DNA from: Deltaproteobacteria bacterium
GTDB taxonomy: Bacteria; Myxococcota_A; UBA9160; SZUA-336
Direction: 5' to 3'
DNA: 64,000 bases
Assembly (NCBI GenBank): GCA_029261925.1
Contig: JAJDAJ010000022.1
Location: 1-64,000, forward strand
Each line of letters begins with the position of its first letter. Within the stretch, counting starts at the first letter, position 1. Under the pieces are notes generated by a model. It searched no databases. It was not told where the DNA came from and saw only the letters and a list, made by a program, of their open reading frames with translations. Of the stretch, positions 26,276-35,109 are shown one piece after another. Made by a program: the position numbers and the translations under genes.

Positions 26276-27078
26276 ACCCCCTCTGCTACGAGACCATCAA
26301 CCGCTCGCCCTTCGTCGGTGCCGGCGGCGATCCGGACCTGCCCGGACAGATCCGGGCCGCGGCGCAGGCGGGCTTCGCCTGGATCGGGATCGACGTCGCC
26401 AGCGTCGAGGACTGGATCGCGCGAGGCGGCGGCAGCCTCGACCAGCTCGCGGGAAGCGTGGCCGATGCCGGGCTGCGCTGTCTCGAGGTCCAGCCCCTGG
26501 TGATCACGGCGGACGTCGCCACGACGCGACGCGACGCCGCCCGCGTGGGCGAGATCGCCGCCGCCCTTCGTGCCCCCTGGATCCAGTCCGGCCTCAACGG
26601 CGAGCTCGACGACGACGCCGTGCAGGCGCTGCGGGAGAGCGCCGGGATCGTCTCCGGCCACGGTGCGCGCCTGGCCCTGGAGTACCTGCCCTTCACGCCG
26701 ATCCGGACGATCGCCGACACCCGCGACCTGATCGCCCGGGCAGGCGTCGACGCTCGCATCGTCGTCGACACCTGGCACTTCTTCCACGGTCCCGACGACT
26801 GGGAAGCCCTCGAGTCGCTCTCGCTCTCGGAGCTGGCCTACCCGCAGTTCGACGACCACCCCGAGCTGAGCAGTGACGACCTGATGTACGAGACCACGCA
26901 GCGTCGCGTGCTGCCCGGCGACGGCGTCCTCGACCTGAAGCGCTTCTGCGCGGTGCTGCGCGCGAAGGGCTACCGGGGACCGGTCAGCGTGGAGATCCTG
27001 TCCGCCGAGATGCGGGCCTGGACGCCCGAGGACTTCGCGCGGCGCGTGTACGCCGCTGCGGCTCCGTTCTGGTCCTGA
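26272..27078 (+). CDS. Xylose isomerase-like TIM-barrel (sugar phosphate isomerase/epimerase), CTG start
   Basis: 268 residues if it begins at CTG 26272. No ATG, GTG or TTG exists in this frame between the SDR stop and GTG 26458, yet the conserved first strand LCYETIN lies upstream of that GTG. The paralog at 40897 begins three residues before the matching LCFNTMN; counting from CTG 26272 gives exactly the same offset. The metal and active-site set is present: ALEYLPF, DTWHFFHGPDDW, QFDDH and SVEILS. Members isomerise or epimerise keto-sugars or inositol derivatives using a divalent metal. The start overlaps the SDR stop by CTGA. A palindromic repeat begins 17 bases after the stop. Confidence 0.82.
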   Translation: MNPLCYETINRSPFVGAGGDPDLPGQIRAAAQAGFAWIGIDVASVEDWIARGGGSLDQLAGSVADAGLRCLEVQPLVITADVATTRRDAARVGEIAAALRAPWIQSGLNGELDDDAVQALRESAGIVSGHGARLALEYLPFTPIRTIADTRDLIARAGVDARIVVDTWHFFHGPDDWEALESLSLSELAYPQFDDHPELSSDDLMYETTQRRVLPGDGVLDLKRFCAVLRAKGYRGPVSVEILSAEMRAWTPEDFARRVYAAAAPFWS

Positions 27079-27095
27079 GCTGCGCAGGGACCGCC

Positions 27096-27165
27096 AGCAG
27101 GCTGCTGAAAAACCCGCTCCCGTCGCCCGCGGCGTCCTCGGACCGGAGTTCTTCAGCAGCCTGCT
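27096..27165. repeat. Short palindromic dispersed repeat, copy 1
   Basis: Perfect 14-bp inverted arms AGCAGGCTGCTGAA (27096-27109) and its complement (27152-27165), extended by AAC/GTT with one mismatch, flank a core shared with copy 2 (CTCCCGTCGCC..GCGGCGTCCTCGG). It lies between two convergent genes, and its right end supplies the CTA (TAG on the minus strand) stop of the deacylase gene. MITE- or REP-like; no transposase is nearby. Confidence 0.7.
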
Positions 27166-28897
27166 AGAGCCGCACCAGCCCGCCCGGGTGCTCGCCGGTG
27201 GGCTTGCCGTCGCGGAAGGTGACGCGCCCTGCACAGAGCGTGGCGACCCAGCCGTCGGCCCGCTGCACGATGCGCGACGCCCCCGTCGGCAGGTCGGACA
27301 CGATCTCGGGCAGCTCCAGCGTCACGCGGTCGAGGTCGACCAGGTTCAGGTCGGCGCGCAGGCCAGGCGCGATGCGCCCGCGGTCCTCGAATCCGTACAG
27401 GTCCGCCGGCTCGCTCGTCAGCATCCGCACCGCGTCCTCGAGCGACAGCCGGGGGCCGCGCGTGCGCTCGCGGACCCAGTGCTGGAGCATGAAGCTCGGC
27501 AGGCTGGCGTCGCAGATCATGCTGCAGTGCGCACCGCCGTCGGCCAGGCCGACGACCGTGTCGGGGTGCGCCATCATCTCGGCCAGGTCGTCGAGGCAGC
27601 CGCCGCGGTAGCCGCTGAAGAAGACGTGGAACATGCGCGTCTGGCGGCCCGTCGAGCTCTCCGCCAGGTCGCACATGACGTCGTAGAGCAGCTCCTCGCA
27701 GCTGCGACCCTCGCGCGCCGCGCGCCCCGCGATCGAGTCATCGGGATGCGGCTCGAAGACCGGCGCATCGTCCATGGCGAACGCCGACTCGAAGGAGTTG
27801 CGCATGATCACCATCGTGGGGTCGGCGGGCCCGACCCCGGCGAGGATCTGCGCGCGCACGTCCGGGTCGCGCAGGCGCACGAGCCGCTCGGGCAGGGGCA
27901 GGCGCGCCAGCGGGCGGTAGGCGGCGCTGTTGCGAAACGGGTTGAAGATGTCCCAGCCCAGGAACAGCCCCGCCGGCCGGCCCTGCACCTGGGGCACCAG
28001 GCGGGCGCCCTGCGCATTGGCGCGCTCGACCGCGTCGAGGACCTCGCGCCACTGGTGCGGGAAGGCGTGAGCCTGCGCCAGCGTGAAGTTCACGGCCAGG
28101 CCGCTCTCCAGGCTCAGGCGCCGGTACAGGTCCACCTCGCGCAGCATGGCGTGCTCGTCCTCGCCCATCGCCCCCGCGGGAATGGCCTGCAGCAGGCGAC
28201 CGCCCGCCTCCACCACGCCGCGCGCGATCGCGAGCAGCTCGTCGTCGGCGGCGAAGGTGCCGGGCACGGGCTCGCCGTGGATCGAGGTGTGCAGCGGCAG
28301 GCGGTTCGTCGAGAACGCCACGGCGCCGGCGCGCGTGGCCTCGCCCGCGAGCCCGGCCATGCGCGCGGCATCGTCGGGCGTGGCCGGCTCGTTGCGCGCG
28401 CCGCGGTCGCCCATCACGTACGCGCGCAGCGCGCCGTGGGGCAGCTGCGCGGCGATCTCGATCGTGCGCGGCATCGACGCGACGGCGTCGAGGTACTCCG
28501 GGAAGCTCTCCCAGCTCCAGTCGATGCCCTCGGACAGGGCGCTGCCGGGAATGTCCTCCACACCCTCCATCAGCTCGATCAGGAAGCGGTGGCGGTCGGG
28601 CCGGACCGGCGCGAAGCCGACCCCGCAGTTGCCCGTGACGACCGTGGTCACGCCGTGCCACGACGACGGACCCAGCTCCGGGTCCCAGGTCACCTGGCCG
28701 TCGTAGTGCGTGTGCACGTCCACGACCCCGGGCATCAGCACCCGGCCCGCCGCGTCGATCTCCCGGGCAGCGGCGGGGGCAGTCCCCGGCGCGACCTCGG
28801 CGGCGATGCGGTCGCCGTCGATCAGCAGGTCGCCGGCACGCGCCGGCGCGCCGGTCCCGTCCACGATGCGCGCGTTCCGGATCACGAGATCGGCCAT
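27164..28897 (-). CDS. N-acyl-D-amino-acid deacylase-like amidohydrolase
   Basis: 577 residues of the D-aminoacylase/amidohydrolase-3 family. A small N-terminal beta-sandwich ([20 protein letters not shown]) leads into a TIM barrel. The HxH metal motif is in [14 protein letters not shown], the distal Asp in VGLADGGAH, and the C-terminal sandwich returns in [10 protein letters not shown]. Members hydrolyse N-acyl-D-amino acids or related amides with zinc. Many environmental homologs have unknown substrates, so the exact reaction is uncertain. The stop codon TAG lies inside the right end of the palindromic repeat. The gene is convergent with the TIM-barrel isomerase. Confidence 0.83.
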   Translation of the reverse strand: MADLVIRNARIVDGTGAPARAGDLLIDGDRIAAEVAPGTAPAAAREIDAAGRVLMPGVVDVHTHYDGQVTWDPELGPSSWHGVTTVVTGNCGVGFAPVRPDRHRFLIELMEGVEDIPGSALSEGIDWSWESFPEYLDAVASMPRTIEIAAQLPHGALRAYVMGDRGARNEPATPDDAARMAGLAGEATRAGAVAFSTNRLPLHTSIHGEPVPGTFAADDELLAIARGVVEAGGRLLQAIPAGAMGEDEHAMLREVDLYRRLSLESGLAVNFTLAQAHAFPHQWREVLDAVERANAQGARLVPQVQGRPAGLFLGWDIFNPFRNSAAYRPLARLPLPERLVRLRDPDVRAQILAGVGPADPTMVIMRNSFESAFAMDDAPVFEPHPDDSIAGRAAREGRSCEELLYDVMCDLAESSTGRQTRMFHVFFSGYRGGCLDDLAEMMAHPDTVVGLADGGAHCSMICDASLPSFMLQHWVRERTRGPRLSLEDAVRMLTSEPADLYGFEDRGRIAPGLRADLNLVDLDRVTLELPEIVSDLPTGASRIVQRADGWVATLCAGRVTFRDGKPTGEHPGGLVRL

Positions 28898-28962
28898 GGG
28901 ATTCCCCCGTTCGACTGGAGCCGGCCAGACCCTACCCTACGCGCTCCATCCCGGTCGAGAAC

Positions 28963-31260
28963 ATGTCCCCCTCCCCCCCGACTCCCGAGCCCGCCCCGTC
29001 CCCCGGCGTGCCGCGTCGCCGCGCGTGGCGCTGGCCGCTGGTGGTGCTGGGCCTGCTGGTCGCGCTGCGCGTCGCCCTGCCGGAGCTCGCCCGCCGCGGC
29101 ATCGAGCACGCGGGCAGCGACGCGCTGGGGCGCACCCTGGCGGTCGAGCAGCTGGACCTGGGCCTGCTGCGGGGACGCATCGAGCTGCGCGGCCTGAGCA
29201 TCGGCGGCGCGACGCCCGGGGCTCCGGAGCTGGGCCGCGCCGGGCGGATCGCACTCGACCTGGGCTGGCGCGGGCTGCTCCACGGCGACCTGATCGTCGA
29301 CGCGCTGGAGCTCTCCGGGGTGCGCGCGCGGCTGCAGCGCCGCACCGGCGGCAGCCTGGAGCCGATCGTGCTCGCGCCCCCCCGCGCACCCGCGGCGGAG
29401 GCCGACGCGGCTGCGCGCGCTGCGGGCCGGCCGCTGCGGCTCACGGCCCTGCGCCTCGAGCAGCTCGCGCTCGAGCTGCTGGGGCCCGACGGCAGCGTCG
29501 AGGTCGAGGCCGACCTCGCGTCGCTCGCGATCGACGACACCCGCCGGGTGGACGGCGCACTGTCCCTGGGTCCGGTCGCGCTGCGCGGCCCCGTGCTGCG
29601 GCTGCGCCGGCCGAGGCCGGAGCGAGCGACCGCGGCGCCCGGGCCGCAGGAGCCGGCGGGCGAGGCGCTGGCCTGGAAGGTCGCGTCGATCGACGTCAGC
29701 TCCGGACGGGTCGAGCTCCTCGATTCCGACATCGTCTTCCCCGTGGAGGTCTCGGCACACGCCGCGGACGCCGGGTCGCGAGCGGATCACCGCTTCCCGG
29801 TCGAGCTCGAGCTCGGCCTGGCCGGCGGACGGCTCGCGCTGCGCGGCGAGCTCGGCCTGGCGCCGCTGGCGTGGCGCGGCTCCCTGGAATGGAGCGAGCT
29901 GCAGCTCGACGCGCTCGCCGCCCTGCTCGACGCGGCCCCCGTGGAGCTCGACGGTGGCGTGACCCGCGCGGAGCTCCTGCTCGAGATCGCGCCCGGCCCC
30001 GACGGGCCGCAGCGGCTCTCGCTCCGGGGCAACCTGGGCGCCTCCGGCGTCGCCCTGGGCACGCCCGACGGAGCGCTCGACCTCGGCTTCGAGGCGCTCG
30101 AGATCGCCGTGCGGCGGATCGACGTGCCGCTGGGGGGCGGCGCGCCCGGGGTCGATCTCGAGCGCGTGCAGCTCGACGCGCCACGGCTGGCCGCGGTGCG
30201 CACGGCAGCGGCCCCCGCGACCGACGCCGGCACGCCGCCTCCGGGCGACGCGCCCCGCGTGCGCGTCGGCGAGCTGGTGCTGACGCGCGGCTCGCTGCAG
30301 CTCGAGGACCGCACGCTCGAGCCGGCGGCCACCACGCGCGTGGAGGAGCTGGCGCTGAGCGCCAGGGAGATCGTCTGGCCGGGTCCCCGCCTGCGCGACG
30401 CCGTGCTCGCAGCACGCCTGGGCTCGGGCGAGCTCGCGGTACGCGGGGCGCTCGGCGGCGAGGGCGACCGCCTCGAGGCGAGCCTGGAGCGGCTCGGTCT
30501 GCGGCACCTGTCACCGTACGCCGACGCGCTCGGCTACCGGATCCGCGGCGGTAGCGCGGACCTCCGGGCCGACGTGATCACGCGCGGCGGCGGCTTCGCC
30601 GCGGACAGCGAGCTGATCCTGGACAAGCTCGACCTCGACGCGGAGGGGAGCGGCTTCCAGGAGGCCTTCGGGATCCCGCTGGGTCTGGCGATCGCGCTGC
30701 TCCAGGGGCCGGCGGGGGACATCCACCTGAGCGTGCCGGTGGAGCTCGGCGCCGGGGGCTCGAGCAGCATCGGTCTCGGTCACGCCCTGCGCAGCGCCCT
30801 GCAGCAGGCGATCGTCGGCGCACTCAGCAGCCCGCTCAAGGCGCTGGGCGCGCTCGCGGAGGGCGCGAGCGGGCTCGTCGGACTGACGGCCCCGACGCTC
30901 GCGTTCGAGCCGGGCTCCAGCGAGCTCGCCGGCGGGGCCGTCGATCAGCTGGCCCGGCTCGCCGATCTGCTGGCCAGCCGTCCCGAGCTCGCCCTCGAGC
31001 TGCACGGCTCGACCGGCGACACGGACGCCGCCGCAGCGGGCGAGGCGGTGCCGGTCGCGCTGGCCGAGGCACGCGCGGAGGCGCTGCGCGGTCGCCTGAT
31101 CGAGGCCCACGGGATCGCGGCCGGGCGCGTCCGGCTGGGGCCGCCCGAGCACCAGGGCGCGCATGTCCGGGCCGAGCTCGCGACGGTGGAGCCTACTCCC
31201 GCTCGAACGTCCCCGACGCCGGAACCGCCCGCGGACCGAAGCGACCCGGACGCCAGCTGA
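28963..31260 (+). CDS. DUF748/AsmA-like envelope protein
   Basis: 765 residues. A single N-terminal membrane helix (RWPLVVLGLLVALRVALPEL, ~23-42) precedes a long, repetitive beta-rich body of the DUF748/AsmA type, with DSDIVFPVEVSAHA and DLRADVITRGG as typical pieces. The end (~640-735) looks OmpA-like (FEPGSSELAGGAVDQLARLADLL). AsmA-superfamily proteins bridge the envelope and may carry phospholipids between membranes. The last ~23 codons overlap the 3' end of the convergent phosphoesterase gene and encode a Pro/Thr-rich tail. ATG start at 28963. Confidence 0.82.
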   Translation: MSPSPPTPEPAPSPGVPRRRAWRWPLVVLGLLVALRVALPELARRGIEHAGSDALGRTLAVEQLDLGLLRGRIELRGLSIGGATPGAPELGRAGRIALDLGWRGLLHGDLIVDALELSGVRARLQRRTGGSLEPIVLAPPRAPAAEADAAARAAGRPLRLTALRLEQLALELLGPDGSVEVEADLASLAIDDTRRVDGALSLGPVALRGPVLRLRRPRPERATAAPGPQEPAGEALAWKVASIDVSSGRVELLDSDIVFPVEVSAHAADAGSRADHRFPVELELGLAGGRLALRGELGLAPLAWRGSLEWSELQLDALAALLDAAPVELDGGVTRAELLLEIAPGPDGPQRLSLRGNLGASGVALGTPDGALDLGFEALEIAVRRIDVPLGGGAPGVDLERVQLDAPRLAAVRTAAAPATDAGTPPPGDAPRVRVGELVLTRGSLQLEDRTLEPAATTRVEELALSAREIVWPGPRLRDAVLAARLGSGELAVRGALGGEGDRLEASLERLGLRHLSPYADALGYRIRGGSADLRADVITRGGGFAADSELILDKLDLDAEGSGFQEAFGIPLGLAIALLQGPAGDIHLSVPVELGAGGSSSIGLGHALRSALQQAIVGALSSPLKALGALAEGASGLVGLTAPTLAFEPGSSELAGGAVDQLARLADLLASRPELALELHGSTGDTDAAAAGEAVPVALAEARAEALRGRLIEAHGIAAGRVRLGPPEHQGAHVRAELATVEPTPARTSPTPEPPADRSDPDAS

Positions 31261-33106
31261 TCACGCTGTGCCCCGGCTCGTCGGCGTCGAAGTCGGCGAC
31301 GGAGACGTTGATGCGCAGCGCCCGCCACGGGCCCTCCTGGCGCTCGTCGAGGGCGCGGGCCGGCACCGCGAGCTCGACGGTGTAGCCGTGTCCGGTGCGC
31401 CGCGAGGCGGTTCGCGTGCCCTCGGGCGGCGGTGTCATGAACAGATCCGAGAGCATGTCCTCCCGCGGCTCCACCGGACCGATGCTGGGCATGATCAGCT
31501 TGCGCATGTTCCCGTTGCGCATGGCGCGGTTGAGATCCTCGTTCTCGGAGCGCTCGGGGTCGGGCCGTGCGTCGATCGAGATGCGCGCCCGGTCCTGCTC
31601 GAGCGAGCCGAGCTCCACGTCGTGCACCGGCGAGTCGTCGGTCACGTCGATCGCGAGGTAGAGCCAGTCGTCGTCGTGGGCCACGTCCCAGCGGAAGGAG
31701 GCATCGGCCGATCCGTGCCAGTGCTCGGCGCCCTCGATCTCGGCCGGGTTGTGGGCCGTCAGGCGCAGCTCCGGCCAGTCTCCGAGATCGCCGTCGATCT
31801 CCACGGGCCCGCGCGCGCGCGGCACTCCCAGCACGCGCTCGGGCAGGATCGGCAGGCCCGTCTCGACGACCACCTCGCGGTCGTCGGGCGAGCGCGTCGT
31901 AAGGGTGAACGTCGCCTCCGCGGGGGTGATCGCGTCCCAGTCCAGCGCGGGCTCGGCGCCCAGGGGCACCTCGATGGTCGCGCTCTCGCCGGGCGCGATG
32001 CTGCGGCGCGCGTCCTCGAGCGCGACGCGCAGCCCGAGTCGGCTGCGGAAGCTCGCCTCGACCTCGAGCGCCGCGTCGACGGGGTTGTGGATCGAGAAGC
32101 GCGCGGTGCCGGCGCGGAAGCTGTCGCCCTCGCCGCGGATCGGATCGACCCGCACCACCCGCTCCAGCGCGCGCGCCGTGTCCTTCACCGCGACGGTGCG
32201 CACGTCGTCGCCGTGAATCCCGTCGAGCATGAGGTTCGCGATCACGGGTCCGTCGTCGCTCACGGTGACCAGCGCCACGTGGTCGAACTCGCCGAAGACC
32301 GTCCCGCGCAGGCGGCTGCCGCCGCCAGTGGTCGCCAGCGTGATGAAGCTGCGATCACGGCGCACGGTCCTGGTGTACTGGTGAAAGTGACCGGCGAAGA
32401 CCGTGTAGTCGCGCCGGCCGAGCATGTCCTCGACCTCGAGCCAGCGCTCGTGGACCTCGCGCTTCTGCCAGAGAGGCTGGTGCACGAAGACCATGGTCCA
32501 GCGCGCGTCGCGATTCTCGGCGAGCACCTGCTCGAGCCAGCCAAGCTGCGCGTCGAGCGTCTCGGCACTCGGCAGCGGCTCCGAGAAGTCGTGCACCATG
32601 CCGAAGAGCTCGCTGTTGAGCACGACGAAGAGCACGCCCTTGTAGCGGAAGTGGTAGTAGGTGGGCCCGTAGCGATCGCGCCAGACGTCGGCCATCACCC
32701 GGTTGCTCATGTCGTGGTTCCCGGCGGCGTAGAAGAAGGGCATGCGCAGCCGGCCCACGTAGTCGTCGATCTCGTCCCACTCGTTCTCGAGCCGGTCGAT
32801 CTCCTCGGTGTAGCCCTCGATCAGGTCGCCCACGCTCACGACGAACGCCGGGCGCACCAGGTTGATCTTCGGCATGGCGTCGCGGAACACGCCGGGGCGG
32901 TGCTCGCCGGTCCGGTCCGAGACGACCACGAAGCGGAAGTCCCGGGGGTCGTCGAGCGGGGCCAGCCCGGTCCACGGTACTGCCACGCTGTCGACCGCCG
33001 CGTCGATGCGCGGCGCTCCGGGGCGCGGGGCCTGCAGCGCCGCCATCGTGCACGCCACCGTCAACCCCGCCGCCAGACCCGCGATCCAGCCCCTCGCCGC
33101 GCTCAT
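31193..33106 (-). CDS. Metallophosphoesterase fused to a CBM9/DOMON-like domain, exported
   Basis: 637 residues. ATG 33106 gives an export signal (GWIAGLAAGLTVACTMAALQ, with a weak lipobox-like TVAC). The calcineurin-like phosphoesterase spans ~45-310: FVVVSDRTGEH (metal site with R replacing the usual H), VSVGDLIEGY, AAGNHDMSN, FVHQPLW and FAGHFHQY. A linking Ig-like stretch is followed by a C-terminal carbohydrate-binding family 9-like domain (VEIDGDLGDWPELRL ... ISIDARPDPE). It is probably periplasmic or surface-exposed and acts on a phospho-substrate near glycans; details unknown. Its 3' end overlaps the DUF748 gene by 68 bases. Confidence 0.82.
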   Translation of the reverse strand: MSAARGWIAGLAAGLTVACTMAALQAPRPGAPRIDAAVDSVAVPWTGLAPLDDPRDFRFVVVSDRTGEHRPGVFRDAMPKINLVRPAFVVSVGDLIEGYTEEIDRLENEWDEIDDYVGRLRMPFFYAAGNHDMSNRVMADVWRDRYGPTYYHFRYKGVLFVVLNSELFGMVHDFSEPLPSAETLDAQLGWLEQVLAENRDARWTMVFVHQPLWQKREVHERWLEVEDMLGRRDYTVFAGHFHQYTRTVRRDRSFITLATTGGGSRLRGTVFGEFDHVALVTVSDDGPVIANLMLDGIHGDDVRTVAVKDTARALERVVRVDPIRGEGDSFRAGTARFSIHNPVDAALEVEASFRSRLGLRVALEDARRSIAPGESATIEVPLGAEPALDWDAITPAEATFTLTTRSPDDREVVVETGLPILPERVLGVPRARGPVEIDGDLGDWPELRLTAHNPAEIEGAEHWHGSADASFRWDVAHDDDWLYLAIDVTDDSPVHDVELGSLEQDRARISIDARPDPERSENEDLNRAMRNGNMRKLIMPSIGPVEPREDMLSDLFMTPPPEGTRTASRRTGHGYTVELAVPARALDERQEGPWRALRINVSVADFDADEPGHSVISWRPGRFGPRAVPASGTFERE

Positions 33107-33146
33107 CTCGCCCCCGGGCAGTTGCGGGCGCAGTCTACCGCGCCGC

Positions 33147-34472
33147 TCAGGGCGCGGGGTCGGAGCAGCTGCCCCCGGCGCGCGCGAACGCCTCGCAGGC
33201 CGCAGGGAGCCGCGGCGGCGGGCCGGCGGGGTCCGGCGCATCGCCCAGCAGGGCGCGGCGCGCGGCCACCGGATCGACGCCCGCGCTCGCGAGCAGCGCC
33301 AGCAGGCCACTCACGTGCGCCGCGGCCAGGCTCGTGCCGTTGCCGAAGGCGAACCCGCCCGGCACGGTCGAGACCACGTCGACCCCGGGCGCGAGCAGCT
33401 GGACCGAGAGACCGCGATTGCTGCGCGCGTAGAGCTCACCGTCGACGTCGACCGCGCCGACGCCGATCACCGAGGGATAGGCCGCCGGGTAGCGTGGCTG
33501 TGCCGTGGTCTCGTTGCCAGCCGCCGCGACCACCATCACGCCAAGCCGCTCCAGGCGCGAGACCGCGCGCTCGAGCAGCGGGTTGGACGGGCCCACGATC
33601 GACAGGTTGACCACGCGCGCCTGCGCACCCCAGGCGACGTCGATGCCGCGCAGCACGTCGTAGAGCGGACAGACCTCCCCGCCGTCGGCCGGACCGCTGC
33701 CGCAGACCGGCACCGCCGCCAGGTCGGCCCCGGGCGCGACTCCCGCGATGCCGAAGCCGTTCCCGCGGTCCGCACCGATCACGCCCGCCATCAGCGTTCC
33801 GTGCGTCGCCGGGGTGTCGCGACCCGGCTCGATCGGGAGCGTGCGCAGGTCGCTCAGGTCGCGATGCCCGGCGTCGGGCCGCGAGTCGAGCAGCGCCACG
33901 GTGACGCCGGCGCCGTCGCCCACCGACCACATGCGCTCGACCTCGATGCGGTCCAGCGCGTACTGCAGTCCGCGGTACGGATCGACGTTGCCGCCGAGCG
34001 GGCGCACCTCGTCGGCCGCGGGCAGGTAGACGTGATGCGGCACGACGACTGCCGAGCCTGGCAGCACCGCCACCATCTCGTCAGGGGTGCGCTCGCCGGG
34101 GCCGGAGACCGCGGCGACGGTCGCGCAGAGCACCGGGCTGAAGAAGGACCGGACCACGCGCACGCCGTCCTCGAGCTCGAGGCCGCTGGGCAGGGCGCCG
34201 TCGAGACCCTTCGGCAGCGCGATCAGCGCCTCGCCCGGTCGCACCAGCCGGCGCTCGGGCGGCTGTGCCGCGGGCAGCTTCGCCCAGTCCCCGGCGTCTC
34301 CACCGCTGCCGGGGAGCACGCCCGGCTCGCTGCAGACCTCGGGCCCGTCGGAGCGTGCCCCGGCGTCGAAGGGACCGCACACACCCTCGTCGGCGGCGGA
34401 CGACGTGGCGAGTCCCAGGCCGGCCAGCAGCGCGAGGGCGGCGCGGCCTCTATGGGCGGATCGGCTCGGCAA
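33147..34472 (-). CDS. Secreted subtilisin-like (S8) serine peptidase
   Basis: 441 residues from TTG 34472, which gives a compact signal peptide (RAALALLAGLGLATSSA-AD); GTG 34499 is an alternative. Both overlap the anti-sigma gene. A propeptide-like region (~100-150: VRVVRSFFSPVLC ... VVVPHHVYLP) precedes the catalytic domain. The triad is Asp196 (ALLDSRPDAGHRDL), His224 (THGTLMAG) and Ser381 (GNGTSLAAAH), with the oxyanion Asn320 (AAAGNETT). All are intact, so it should be active. Last gene of the sigma / anti-sigma / subtilase unit. The upstream anti-sigma factor carries a domain like the propeptide of this very family, suggesting that the two proteins bind each other. Confidence 0.85.
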   Translation of the reverse strand: MPSRSAHRGRAALALLAGLGLATSSAADEGVCGPFDAGARSDGPEVCSEPGVLPGSGGDAGDWAKLPAAQPPERRLVRPGEALIALPKGLDGALPSGLELEDGVRVVRSFFSPVLCATVAAVSGPGERTPDEMVAVLPGSAVVVPHHVYLPAADEVRPLGGNVDPYRGLQYALDRIEVERMWSVGDGAGVTVALLDSRPDAGHRDLSDLRTLPIEPGRDTPATHGTLMAGVIGADRGNGFGIAGVAPGADLAAVPVCGSGPADGGEVCPLYDVLRGIDVAWGAQARVVNLSIVGPSNPLLERAVSRLERLGVMVVAAAGNETTAQPRYPAAYPSVIGVGAVDVDGELYARSNRGLSVQLLAPGVDVVSTVPGGFAFGNGTSLAAAHVSGLLALLASAGVDPVAARRALLGDAPDPAGPPPRLPAACEAFARAGGSCSDPAP

Positions 34473-35109
34473 AGGTGGCGACTCCCGAACCCTCGGCACG
34501 CAGCATCTCGGCGGCCGCACTGGCGTCGCCGCTGCTCGCGAGGTGGACCCGGTATACACCGAGCCGGGTCGGTCCCGCCACGATCTCGGCGCCGATGCCG
34601 CGCAGCGCCGCGGTGATGCGCTCCGCGGTCGCGTCCGTGCGGAAGACCACGTCGAGCGCGGGGAGCGCCGCCGCGGCCGCCGCACCGGGCTGGGAGGCCA
34701 GGGTGTAGATCTGGGCCGGGTCCGGAGCGATCGCGCCCGGTCCCGTACGCGCGCCGAGCCAGAGGCCGGCCCCGAGAGCGAGCAGCACGCTCGCCGCCGC
34801 CGCGAGCGGCGCGATCCAGACGCGCGCGAGCCGCGCGCGGCGTGGCGGAGCGCTCCGCGCGCCGCTGCCGAGCTCCAGGGCATCGATGCGCCCCAGGATA
34901 CGGGCGTACATCGCGTCGGGGTCGGGCAGCTCGCTCGCGTCGGCCGGCGCGCGGCCCGCGCCCTGATCGAGCTCGCGGCGGCAGGTCGCGCCCTCGGCGG
35001 CGTGCGACTCCAGCCGGGCGCGCCCGGCCTCGCTCAGAGCCTCCTCCGCGTACCACGGGATCGAGCGCAGCACCTCCGGCGGGCAGTCTACCCTGGCGCT
35101 CCGGGTCAT
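34450..35109 (-). CDS. Membrane anti-sigma-factor-like protein with periplasmic subtilase-propeptide-like domain
   Basis: 219 residues. N-terminal ~50 residues resemble a zf-HC2/ZAS anti-sigma domain but with a degenerate metal site: His36 and Cys43 remain while the middle Cys is replaced. A single membrane helix lies at ~97-119. Residues 151-219 (VFRTDATAERITAAL ... GVYRVHLASS ... VATFAEP) match the pattern of the inhibitor I9/fervidolysin-type propeptide of subtilisins: extended strand, amphipathic helix, second strand ending near the C-terminus. Start by ATGA overlap with the ECF sigma gene; its 3' end overlaps the subtilase start. Likely inhibits the sigma factor and may bind the secreted subtilase. 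The domain call is by pattern only. Confidence 0.75.
   Translation of the reverse strand: MTRSARVDCPPEVLRSIPWYAEEALSEAGRARLESHAAEGATCRRELDQGAGRAPADASELPDPDAMYARILGRIDALELGSGARSAPPRRARLARVWIAPLAAAASVLLALGAGLWLGARTGPGAIAPDPAQIYTLASQPGAAAAAALPALDVVFRTDATAERITAALRGIGAEIVAGPTRLGVYRVHLASSGDASAAAEMLRAEGSGVATFAEPIRP

Noticed and set aside
26458-27078. GTG 26458 as the start of the first TIM-barrel gene
   Set aside because: It removes the first two strands of the barrel, which are conserved in the paralog at 40897 and present upstream in this frame.
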